This document shows, one piece after another, positions 17,129 to 24,960 of a stretch of 36,813 nt of DNA (position 1 is its first letter; every line of letters begins with the position of its first letter). The notes below the pieces were generated by a model that was given only the letters and a program-made list of their open reading frames with translations, made no database searches and was not told the origin of the DNA. This DNA is from Nocardiaceae bacterium (GTDB lineage Bacteria; Actinomycetota; Actinomycetes; Mycobacteriales; Mycobacteriaceae). Both the position numbers and the translations under genes were made by a program. The stretch spans positions 1 through 36,813 of the forward strand of contig JAJFUQ010000136.1 in assembly GCA_021372355.1 (NCBI GenBank), in the 5' to 3' direction.

Positions 17129-18184
17129 GTGCGGTATATCAATGGAAAGTGGCTCGCCCAGCAGCAGTCCGGAACCCAGAGGTATGCGACTCAAACCGTT
17201 CGATCCGCGATCGAGGCGGGGTTTGCCGCCGACGTCACGTTGATCGTTCCTGCCGATGCCGAAGTGCCGTCCTGGGCCGACGGACTGCCGATCGTTCGGT
17301 CACGAACTCGCGGGTTCTTGTTTGAGCAGCTTGCCCTCCCGTGGTCAAGTCGCAACGGCCATCTCTATTCCCTCGCCGGGCCTGCTCCCGTCGTCAAACG
17401 GAATCAGACCGTCGTCATGCACGATGCGACACCCTTCCGCTTTTCGACGACTTTTCGGCGCGCATTCGTGATCTGGTACCACCTCATGTACTGGGTCCTC
17501 GTACGCCGGGCGGTTCGCATTTGCACGGTGTCTCATTTCAGTCAGTGTGAACTCGCTGACGTTCTCAAAGTGTCGGCCGACCGCTTCGAGATCGCGCCCT
17601 GTGGGTCCGATCACGTCGACACCGACGCGGTCGCGCGCCCGAGTTCGGTGCCCGTCGATATGGGTTCGTTTGCGTTGATCGTCGGTAACCTGGCGCCGCA
17701 CAAGAACACGATGCAGGCCGCGAATGCGTTGGCTGAGGCCGGGATTCGAGTCATCGTGGTGGGTGCGCGCGTCGACAACATCTTCCGCAGTGTGCGGACG
17801 GCGGCATCCGACGCGATAGCCTTCACGGGGCGTGTGTCAGACTCCGAGCTGAATTACCTCTATACGACGGCGCTTGTTCACGTTGCCCCGTCCGGTTATG
17901 AGGGGTTCGGGATTCCGATCGTCGAAGCAGGGCGATTCGGCTGTCCCTCCGTGTGGTCAAGCGGATCAGCGATGGGTGAGGTCGGCGGCCGTGGCGGCAT
18001 CGAATTCGAGCGGGGCGACTTTGCCGAATGCGCTCTGGCGGTCGAAAAGATCATGAGTGATGGCCAGCTTCGAGCACGGCTATCGTCTGAGGCTCGGGCC
18101 AATGCCGCCCGATTCAGCTGGGCGGAGACCGCTTCCGTGGTGTTCGACGGAGCACAGAAGGTCGGTCCTGCACATGCCGCATGA
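17129..18184 (+). CDS. Family 4 (GT-B) glycosyltransferase
   Basis: A 351-residue retaining-type GT-B enzyme, probably cytoplasmic and membrane-associated. The N-terminal half contains VVMHDATPFRFSTTFRRAF and ICTVSHFSQCELADVLKV, typical of GT4 mannosyl-/rhamnosyl-like transferases. The C-terminal Rossmann half has LIVGNLAPHKN, VTFTG-like AFTGRVSDSELNYLY and the donor-binding PSGYEGFGIPIVEAGRFGCP with the E-x7-E pattern. Start is the GTG at 17129; the ribosome site is weak (AAGAGGGG about 9 nt upstream). Its end overlaps the next glycosyltransferase by 11 nt, so the two form an operon. Confidence 0.9.
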   Translation: MRYINGKWLAQQQSGTQRYATQTVRSAIEAGFAADVTLIVPADAEVPSWADGLPIVRSRTRGFLFEQLALPWSSRNGHLYSLAGPAPVVKRNQTVVMHDATPFRFSTTFRRAFVIWYHLMYWVLVRRAVRICTVSHFSQCELADVLKVSADRFEIAPCGSDHVDTDAVARPSSVPVDMGSFALIVGNLAPHKNTMQAANALAEAGIRVIVVGARVDNIFRSVRTAASDAIAFTGRVSDSELNYLYTTALVHVAPSGYEGFGIPIVEAGRFGCPSVWSSGSAMGEVGGRGGIEFERGDFAECALAVEKIMSDGQLRARLSSEARANAARFSWAETASVVFDGAQKVGPAHAA

Positions 18185-19244
18185 GCGTCCGTTCCGTGTT
18201 CTACACATCACCGAGTCGTTCTCGGCAGGCACCGGTGTAGCGGTTGTGGGCTTTGCGCGGGCGACCCGATCGGCAGGCGTGGAGTCTGCGCTGCTCGCCG
18301 ACGATCGTGGTTCGGGACTGCTCGACGAGGACGGTGTCCGAGAGTCGTTCGTTTACGCCGAGCTGGCATCGAAGGGCCTGTTTGGGCTGTGGCGCGACAT
18401 CGGGCGCGTGGTGCGTGAATTGAATCCCGACGTCGTTCATCTGCATTCTTCGAAGGCGGGATTCGTCGGTCGGGTCCGTCCGGAGCTCTTCCGGAAGACT
18501 CCCGTGATCTACAGCCCGCACTGCTTTGCCTTTGAGCGCCGCGATATTAATCGGACCCAGCAGTTCGCCTACCGATCCATCGAGAAACTGCTGGCGCGCC
18601 GGACCACGGCGTTTGTTTGCGTGAGTCCACACGAGGCCACTCTGGCCGAGAAGCTTGCCGATCCCGCCTCGGTTTTCGTCGTCAACAACTTCAAGAAGGT
18701 CGATCCCGTGACGGCGGAGGGGGCGGTGTACGAGCGGGCAATCGTGACAGTTGGTCGAATCGCGCCGCAGAAGGACCCGGCCATGTTCCTGCGGGTCGTC
18801 AACAAGCTGCGGAGCGACCATGAGTGTCGCGCGACCTGGATCGGCGTTGGCGACGACGTAACGTCAACCGAGGCCGTCGCTTCCGCGGGCGTGACGGTCA
18901 CCGGATGGGTCCCTGCCGCCGAGGTTCCCGGCCGCCTGCGAGGCAACACGGTGTATCTGCACACGGCCAGCTGGGAAGCGGGACCAATCGCGGTCATCGA
19001 CGCGATGGCAGCAGGTGTCAGCGTTGTGGTTCGGCGAATCCCGGCATTCGAGGGCATCCTGCCCCTCGAATGGCAGTTCGCCGATGAGGATGAAGCCTAT
19101 GCCATGATCTCCGCTCTCGATGATCCGGCAGTTCGGGCAGATCGCGTTCGCCAACAATTTGCGTTGCTCGATGAATTGGCGAAACAAGGCGCTGAGGCTC
19201 GCCTCGCGGCCGTCTATCGATCAGTTCACACAGACGGAAGGTAG
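18174..19244 (+). CDS. Family 4 (GT-B) glycosyltransferase
   Basis: A 356-residue GT4 enzyme. It starts RPFRVLHITESFSAGTGVAV, the usual Gly-rich acceptor loop, followed by DVVHLHSSKAGFVGR (VHxHSSKAG motif, common in EPS transferases of the EpsF/WbnH type) and SPHCFAFE. The donor side has VTVGRIAPQKDP, GVTVTGWVP and HTASWEAGPIAVIDAMAAGVSVV. Start ATG 18174 lies inside the end of the preceding GT4 gene; longer readings to 18057 only overlap that gene. The C-terminus is complete at 19244. Together with the GT2 and upstream GT4 it can account for three sugar additions after the initiating sugar. Confidence 0.9.
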   Translation: MPHERPFRVLHITESFSAGTGVAVVGFARATRSAGVESALLADDRGSGLLDEDGVRESFVYAELASKGLFGLWRDIGRVVRELNPDVVHLHSSKAGFVGRVRPELFRKTPVIYSPHCFAFERRDINRTQQFAYRSIEKLLARRTTAFVCVSPHEATLAEKLADPASVFVVNNFKKVDPVTAEGAVYERAIVTVGRIAPQKDPAMFLRVVNKLRSDHECRATWIGVGDDVTSTEAVASAGVTVTGWVPAAEVPGRLRGNTVYLHTASWEAGPIAVIDAMAAGVSVVVRRIPAFEGILPLEWQFADEDEAYAMISALDDPAVRADRVRQQFALLDELAKQGAEARLAAVYRSVHTDGR

Positions 19245-19455
19245 CCGAGCTCGATCGGACACTGCGTCGTGATCAAACTCGGCCTCCATTCCGTCAATTC
19301 CATTCCCTGACTGCCAGTTTCGTTTCTCACGACTCTGGTACGACACGATCACAGTTCGGGTATCAAAGTTCCGCGCGCCTCTCATTCCTCAAAACATGCC
19401 ATCTGGTCGGTATTAGCTTTCGCCTGTCAGTCATGTGAACGATGGGGGCGCAACG
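19245..19455 (+). other. 211-bp gap, probable leader of the beta-helix gene
   Basis: No ORF or RNA structure stands out. The stretch is more A/T-rich than its neighbours, especially 19380-19420. Weak -10-like sequences (TATCAA near 19359, TAGCTT near 19415) lack good -35 partners, so a promoter for the tandem beta-helix genes is likely here but not fixed. Confidence 0.3.
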
Positions 19456-20559
19456 ATGTCAGGGCTTGTTACCCGACGGTCAGTACTTCGGGCGGCGCTT
19501 CTCGGTCCAGCGGTAGGGCTCGGCGGTTTCGTGTTGTCACCCCGGATCGCGGATGCGGCCACGCCGCTGCAAACACAGCTCGACGCTCTCCGGCCGGGGC
19601 AGACCTTCACCCTCCAGCGGACGACGTACTCGCACGACGTCCCACTGGTCCTTCGCGTACCGAATGTGCTGATCCGAGGAAATGGCGCGACGATCCTCGC
19701 CACGAATGAGGCCAGGTCTGCGATCCAGATCATCGCCGACGGCGTCCAACTCGAGAACGTGAACGTCAACGTGCAAAGCACTACGCGGCGATGGGATGCG
19801 CCGGACCAACACAAGATCGTCATCAATGGCGCCGACAATGTGACGTTGAAGCACATCTGGGTCATGGGTTCGGCGGCGGCCGGCGTATTCGTCATGGGAC
19901 GGTCGAGCAAGTTCTGGCTCGAGCGGGTGACGGTCAGCAATACCCGCGCGGACGGAATTCACCTGACCGACGGCGCGAACAATGGAACGGTCACGCTGTG
20001 CACGGCGTCTCGGACGGGCGATGACGGTGTCGCTGTTGTTTCGTATGGCGACGAGCCGTCGATATGTCAGAACATTTCGATCCTCTCTCCGGTCGTCCAG
20101 AACCAGACCTGGGGCCGCGGGGTGTCTGTGGTCGGCGGCAGCGGAATCAAGGTTGACAGCCCAACGGTGACCAACTCCGCATGCGCATCGATCTACGTCG
20201 CCTGCGAAGGCGATCCATACAACACGATGAACGCTGGCAGCGTCAGTGTCACCAATGCGGTGATCACCGGCGCCAACCAGAACAGTTCAGTCGATCATGG
20301 TGCGGTGCTTGTGAATTCAAGCCGTGCGGGCGGTTCTGTCGCGTCGGTGACGATGTCTGGGTTCTCGATCTCGAAGACCCGGTCGACAGTGAGCCGCGAA
20401 GTCGGAATCGTCAGCTACAACGGCGGCGCGGTCAGCGGGATTCGAATGACGAATTTCACGCTGGCACAGAAGTTGGCCTATCCGTTCGGCACGAACGTGA
20501 ACAAGTCGTCGTACACGCTCTCCGGTTGGACGGTCGCGGGGGCCGCCTACTCCGGATGA
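19456..20559 (+). CDS. Tat-exported right-handed beta-helix protein (pectate lyase/GH28-like fold)
   Basis: A 367-residue secreted protein, probably acting on a polysaccharide. It has a twin-arginine signal (TRRSVLRAALLGPAVGLGG, cleavage likely after ADA, residue ~34), then beta-helix coils rich in V/I/N ladders (VLIRGNGATILAT, NVNVNVQS, DNVTLKHIWVMGSAAAGVFV). Residues RADG (164-167), GDDG (188-191) and WGRG (219-222) follow the order and spacing of the GH28 active-site motifs NTDG, GDD and GHG, but with Arg in place of the third-motif His. Start ATG 19456 has GGGGG 8 nt upstream; GTG 19435 is possible. The next gene is a paralogue 20 nt downstream. Confidence 0.82.
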   Translation: MSGLVTRRSVLRAALLGPAVGLGGFVLSPRIADAATPLQTQLDALRPGQTFTLQRTTYSHDVPLVLRVPNVLIRGNGATILATNEARSAIQIIADGVQLENVNVNVQSTTRRWDAPDQHKIVINGADNVTLKHIWVMGSAAAGVFVMGRSSKFWLERVTVSNTRADGIHLTDGANNGTVTLCTASRTGDDGVAVVSYGDEPSICQNISILSPVVQNQTWGRGVSVVGGSGIKVDSPTVTNSACASIYVACEGDPYNTMNAGSVSVTNAVITGANQNSSVDHGAVLVNSSRAGGSVASVTMSGFSISKTRSTVSREVGIVSYNGGAVSGIRMTNFTLAQKLAYPFGTNVNKSSYTLSGWTVAGAAYSG

Positions 20560-20579
20560 ATGGCCGGTAGCTTAGGGGA

Positions 20580-21707
20580 ATGCGAAGGATCCGTCGGCGC
20601 TCGTTCCTGGCGGGTGCCGGAATTCTCGCCGTCGGTTGCGCATCGAATCAATCGGTTGGACCGAGGAGGTGGGAGCGATCCGACGATTCGCTTCAGTCCC
20701 GGATCGATGCGATGTTGCCGGGGGAGACGCTCGACCTCGATGGGTCGACGACATACCGACACGATCGCTCGCTCGTCATCAACACCGAGTGGGTTTCGAT
20801 TCGCGGGAATGGTGCCCGCATTCTGGCGACCGATGAGTCGAAATCGGCCGTGCACATCACCGCAGATGGGGTCACGTTGACGAACGTGACCGTCGAGTTG
20901 AAAGCGTCGACGAAGCGCTGGACTGGACTCGAACAGCACAAGATCGTGCTCGACGCTGTACAGGCCGTCCGTCTCGAGGACATCATCTGCGTCGGATCAG
21001 CTGGCGCTGGGGTGTTCGTATGCAATGGATCGGCATGGTTTTCGCTCCGGCGTATCGAAGTTCGTGACAGTCGTGCCGACGGAATCCACGTGACGGGGGG
21101 TTCGCGCGACGGACTCGTCGATTCAGTGCGCATCGACGGCAGCGGCGACGACGGAATGGCGGTTGTCTCGTATCTGTCCGACTCGGATGCCTGCCGGCGA
21201 ATCGGGATCCGGGGCGTCGTTGTTCGCCGTCAGTCCTGGGGTAGGGGAGTGAGCGTGGTCGGCGGTGATTCGATCGAGATCCGGGACATCGACGTGCAGG
21301 GATCGCCAAGTGCCGGCCTATTGATCGGCACTGAAGGCGACCCGTTCAATACCCGAGCCGTTACTGCGGTGCGAGTTGACGGCGGTCGCCTGGTTGGTTG
21401 CAATGCGCGGGCAGAGATCGATCACGGCTCGGTCCTGATCGCGGCGACGTCTGCAACCCAGGCGATCAATGATGTGCAGATCAGCCGGATGAAGATTTCG
21501 AGAACCGGTGATCGCGCGTCGGCGCAGGTCAGCGTCATCTCCGATTCGCCGACGGTCCGCGGAATTGTTCTCAACGATTTCTCGTTTGATTCCGACCGCA
21601 CCCGGCTCTTTCGTTCCAATGTTCCGACCAACGATTTCACATTGGACAATTGGCGGGTTTCGGGATTCGTCGTCGACGATCGCCGGATTATCGAGTCGGG
21701 ACGCTGA
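20580..21707 (+). CDS. Lipoprotein paralogue of the beta-helix protein
   Basis: A 375-residue paralogue of the preceding gene, sharing RGNGARILAT, EQHKIVL, GSAGAGVFV, SRADGIHV (166-170), GDDGMAVVSY (from 189), WGRGVSVVGG (220 on) and EGDPFNT. The signal differs: RRIRRRSFLAGAGILAVGC has twin arginines and a lipobox with Cys 20, so this copy should be Tat-exported and lipid-anchored while its partner is released. ATG 20580 follows AGGGG. Probable role: trimming, lysis or modification of the exported polysaccharide, with one free and one tethered enzyme. Substrate and activity are inferred from fold and context only. Confidence 0.82.
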   Translation: MRRIRRRSFLAGAGILAVGCASNQSVGPRRWERSDDSLQSRIDAMLPGETLDLDGSTTYRHDRSLVINTEWVSIRGNGARILATDESKSAVHITADGVTLTNVTVELKASTKRWTGLEQHKIVLDAVQAVRLEDIICVGSAGAGVFVCNGSAWFSLRRIEVRDSRADGIHVTGGSRDGLVDSVRIDGSGDDGMAVVSYLSDSDACRRIGIRGVVVRRQSWGRGVSVVGGDSIEIRDIDVQGSPSAGLLIGTEGDPFNTRAVTAVRVDGGRLVGCNARAEIDHGSVLIAATSATQAINDVQISRMKISRTGDRASAQVSVISDSPTVRGIVLNDFSFDSDRTRLFRSNVPTNDFTLDNWRVSGFVVDDRRIIESGR

Positions 21708-21750
21708 CTTCGACCGCCCCGCGTCGTGCCTGCGCGAGGAGCATGTCGTT

Positions 21751-21775
21751 CGACCGATGGACAACTTATCGGTCG
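21751..21775. terminator. Perfect 8-bp inverted repeat between beta-helix and hydrolase genes
   Basis: CGACCGAT (21751-21758) and ATCGGTCG (21768-21775) flank a 9-nt loop. It lies 44 nt after the beta-helix stop. The T-rich tail (CTATTTCT at 21782-21790) is weak, so it may be a terminator or a repressor site. Confidence 0.45.
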
Positions 21776-21853
21776 ACCGCCGCTATTTCTGCCGGGGGTG
21801 TTGCTGCGCCGTAACGTCAATCACTCTGACCTCGGTGAACGGGGATTCTCGAA

Positions 21854-21859
21854 TAGAAT
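21854..21859 (+). promoter_or_regulatory. Possible -10 element for the hydrolase gene
   Basis: TAGAAT lies 26 nt before the chosen GTG and after the inverted repeat, so transcription may restart here. No good -35 hexamer was found at 16-18 bp. Confidence 0.3.
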
Positions 21860-21884
21860 TTCGGCAAGAAATGGGGGCGCAGTG

Positions 21885-23648
21885 GTGCGGGTGGTGAGTA
21901 CCTGGTTTGGCGACGATGACGCGCCTTTGCTCGGCCATGTCCACGTGCCCGGCGACACCGCACGCGGAGCGGTCGTACTGTGCCCACCCGTCGCGAAAGA
22001 ACATATCGACACCTACCGCGGGCTTTCGGTTGCCGCGGATCGGCTCGCGCGCGCGGGAATCCTCACCCTGCGGTTCGACTATCGAGGAGTCGGCGATTCG
22101 AGCGGTGACCAGCACTCGGACACGCTATGGCAGGACTGGGTTTCCAGCGGGATCTCGGCCGTTGAATTCATGCGTCGCTGGGGCGCCGAAACGGTCGCGT
22201 TGGTCGGCCTCCGGTTGGGGGCGATCGTCGCCGCCGAGGTGGCGGTCAAAACCGAGGCTGCCTCGACGCCGCAGCTAGTGCTGTGGGATCCGGTGCTCTC
22301 GGGACGCTCCTTTCTCCGCGCGCAGAAGATGCTCTATCAGGTCGGCGTGGGCCCGGAGATCACCTCCAACGGCCTTGTTCACATCCCTGGCGCAGATCTG
22401 TCTGAGCCAGCCGCGAAGACGATTTCAGATCTCCGTCTAAGAAGCATGGCCACGGCTGGCGTCGCTCGGGATGTGCTTGTGGCGGCCCGAACAGAAGTGC
22501 TAAACGCCACGGATACCCGCGAACTCGCGGCCGAATTCGGTGGTGACATCCTCGGCGTTGACGGTCATGCCGAATTCACCGAACCGCGCGAATTCGTCGG
22601 GGTCGCGCCGCAGCGAAGCATCGAAGACGTCGTCAACTGGATCGATAAGCGAATCCCGGATCGGCGGTTTCCGATAACCCCGATCGTCGTCACGACGGCT
22701 CGAGTTCGACGACTCGAGTCCGACAAACCGGCAGTGTTGGAAACGATCGATCGCATCGGACCCGACGGGCTGTTTGCGATCCGAACGAGTTCAGGCGACG
22801 TGGACCAGTCAGTTTCGACTTTCGTCTTCCATGCCACCGCGCAGGAGCACCGGATCGGGCCGTCGCGACTCTGGGTCGACCTCGCTCGTGACGTCGCTGC
22901 CCGTGGCGCAGTCAGTCTCCGATTCGATCGCCGGGGTACCGGCGAAACCGGATTCGCGCAGCCGGGCGAGGTCATCCCGGTGTACGGTGCCGAATCCGAC
23001 CACGACGCCCGCATCGCGACAGTCGCCGCCGGCAGCACGCCGAACGTTAGGCATGTCGTGGGGGTCGGCATTTGTTCAGGGGCGTACGCCGCAGCTCATG
23101 CGGCGATCGAATCCGGTTCGGCCGAAACCATCCTCGTCAACATGGCAGTGTGGAGGCTGCGGGCGAAGAAGATCACCGCCGAACAAATCTCGAAAGCGGC
23201 CGGTCCGAAGGTCTTCGAGCGAAGTCGGACCACGTTCAAGGCGATGATGCCGGCCCGGATGCGGGACATGTGGGTGGCGTTTCGAACGAGGGGGAGGCGA
23301 CAATCTCCGCTCGAGATTCTGCGCCCGCTGCAAGAGCGAGGTGTCGTTGCCACGTTGGTTTTCGGGCCGAACGATTATCGCCGGTTCCGGGCAAATCGGG
23401 GCATCCGGGCACTCGGCAAGCTCGCACGTCGGGGTCCCGCGCCGTTGGTTATTGCATCGCCGAGCGGTGATCACACCGGGTACGACTATCACCTTCGAAC
23501 GCTGGTTCGGGACGCCGTGCTGGACGTCGCACGGGCGCAGGGCGAGTCGATGGACGCTCGCCTAGCGTCTCCGGGTGCACCCCGCGCGGACAACGATTTT
23601 CAGCAGGTCCTGACTCAAAAAGACGCGAATGATTCACTGGTCGAGTGA
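21885..23648 (+). CDS. Double alpha/beta-hydrolase-fold protein with altered nucleophile elbows
   Basis: A 587-residue cytoplasmic protein made of two alpha/beta hydrolase units. The first (about 1-290) has AVVLCPPVAKEHIDTYR, LRFDYRGVGDSSGD and the elbow GLRLG, where the nucleophile position is Arg 110. The second (about 300-587) has LRFDRRGTGETG and the elbow GICSG, where it is Cys 397. The first unit resembles the exosortase-associated hydrolases, which also carry GLRxGA elbows. The start is uncertain: I take GTG 21885 with GGGGG 7 nt upstream, just before VRVVSTWFG; GTG 21882 is equally usable. Located between polysaccharide-processing and export genes, it might be an acyltransferase or thioesterase-like enzyme for acyl decoration; an enzymatically silent first half is possible. 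Confidence 0.8.
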   Translation: MRVVSTWFGDDDAPLLGHVHVPGDTARGAVVLCPPVAKEHIDTYRGLSVAADRLARAGILTLRFDYRGVGDSSGDQHSDTLWQDWVSSGISAVEFMRRWGAETVALVGLRLGAIVAAEVAVKTEAASTPQLVLWDPVLSGRSFLRAQKMLYQVGVGPEITSNGLVHIPGADLSEPAAKTISDLRLRSMATAGVARDVLVAARTEVLNATDTRELAAEFGGDILGVDGHAEFTEPREFVGVAPQRSIEDVVNWIDKRIPDRRFPITPIVVTTARVRRLESDKPAVLETIDRIGPDGLFAIRTSSGDVDQSVSTFVFHATAQEHRIGPSRLWVDLARDVAARGAVSLRFDRRGTGETGFAQPGEVIPVYGAESDHDARIATVAAGSTPNVRHVVGVGICSGAYAAAHAAIESGSAETILVNMAVWRLRAKKITAEQISKAAGPKVFERSRTTFKAMMPARMRDMWVAFRTRGRRQSPLEILRPLQERGVVATLVFGPNDYRRFRANRGIRALGKLARRGPAPLVIASPSGDHTGYDYHLRTLVRDAVLDVARAQGESMDARLASPGAPRADNDFQQVLTQKDANDSLVE

Positions 23649-23711
23649 CCGGCGAGCCAGACGAACAGCGCGAGAGACCGTCCCGGATCGATCGCCATCA
23701 CGAGGAAGCGG

Positions 23712-24935
23712 ATGAATATGCCGAGTGGTAGCCAGACACGGCCATCGAAGGCTGGTGCGACCGTCGAGCCCGGCGCAGCGGATCGTCTGAAGCTCCGATC
23801 CGTTGATTCGATGCGGCTGCGTGAGTTGTGTGCCGCCCTGATCGTGGGTGCGGTCGTCGGAATCCTGGCGGGATTCGTCGTGGGTGTGGCTGCGCCAGGT
23901 AGGCCTGGTGCCAGCGGTGTCATCGCCACCGCGGCTCTCACCGATCGAGGCCTTCCCACGGAGAGTCCGGCGGCGACGGATACCCAACGCACTTATGCCT
24001 CGTCTCAGGTGGTCCTCCTCAACAGCGCGAGCTTCCATCAAGAGGTCCAGAAGGCATTCCCGAATCAGGACATCTCGATCAGTGCGGCCTTGGAGTCGCA
24101 AACCGCTTACATCGACATCACCGCCACCGCGGGCGATTCGGATACCGCAGTGAAGGTCGTGCAAAAGGTTGTTGAGCTGTACGCGAAGGACAAGCTGGAT
24201 CGGGAAGCCGTTCAGAAGAACAATGCACTGGCCGCGATCGACCAGCTGATTGGTGTCGCCTCGCAGAACCCTGCCGGTGGGACGCAACTGGCCCGCTTGC
24301 AGGAGTTGCGAGTGGACACCGAGCTGCAGTACAGCGCTGGGAACAGTACCCAGGTGATCGTCGAACCGGCTGCCATCTCGGCCGGGCTGTCGGCAATCGT
24401 GCTCAAGGGAATCCTCGGCGGTCTGGCAGGCGTTCTCGTGGTGGCCGGCGGATTGCTTATCTGGCCGCGCGTCACCGGACGCGTCACTCGAACGATGGCG
24501 ATCGGCGGCATCGACGGCAAGGTGGCGTACCCCGAGATTGTGCTGCCCGCCGATGGTGCTCAGGCACTCGCTGCCGTCGACCAGAAGACGATCGGCCGAC
24601 TTCTGCTTACTCAGCTGCCCGGGCGTCCTGCCGAGGGCGACCACCACGTCGCGGTAGTTGGGTCGGGAGTCGGTTCGTCCGCAGATGTGGCGATGCTGTT
24701 GGAGAAGGCTGCCAGCGAGCGCGGTTCCGGCGGTCCGCAGACCGTGATCCTTGACTGCGGCACGCCCGCAGACACTCCATCGTTGAGCGATGTGATTCGG
24801 AATGCGGACGACGTAGTTCTCGTCGTACGGCCAAACCGCGACAAGATCGCGGTGGTCGACGTCGTGGTGGGCACGTGCAAATCGGCGGGTGTGCCGATCA
24901 CGGTCGCGGTGGCGTCTCACTCGGGCCGACAGTGA
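23712..24935 (+). CDS. Wzz-like polysaccharide co-polymerase with degenerate kinase-like domain
   Basis: Likely controls chain length of the polymer. The 407 residues have two membrane segments (about 40-61 and 225-251) enclosing a periplasmic alpha/beta part with a helical region (residues 145-205), the chain-length-determinant topology. After the second segment is a cytoplasmic P-loop-like domain: VVGSGVGSS (315-323) replaces the Walker A GEGKST and lacks the Lys, while TVILDCGTPADTPS (344-357) looks like Walker B of bacterial tyrosine kinases. No Tyr cluster closes the protein, so it is probably not a kinase. Start ATG 23712, with GAGGAAG just upstream; ATG 23718 possible. The flippase gene follows. 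Confidence 0.82.
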   Translation: MNMPSGSQTRPSKAGATVEPGAADRLKLRSVDSMRLRELCAALIVGAVVGILAGFVVGVAAPGRPGASGVIATAALTDRGLPTESPAATDTQRTYASSQVVLLNSASFHQEVQKAFPNQDISISAALESQTAYIDITATAGDSDTAVKVVQKVVELYAKDKLDREAVQKNNALAAIDQLIGVASQNPAGGTQLARLQELRVDTELQYSAGNSTQVIVEPAAISAGLSAIVLKGILGGLAGVLVVAGGLLIWPRVTGRVTRTMAIGGIDGKVAYPEIVLPADGAQALAAVDQKTIGRLLLTQLPGRPAEGDHHVAVVGSGVGSSADVAMLLEKAASERGSGGPQTVILDCGTPADTPSLSDVIRNADDVVLVVRPNRDKIAVVDVVVGTCKSAGVPITVAVASHSGRQ

Positions 24936-24960
24936 TTCGCAATTGTCGGCATCATCGAGT

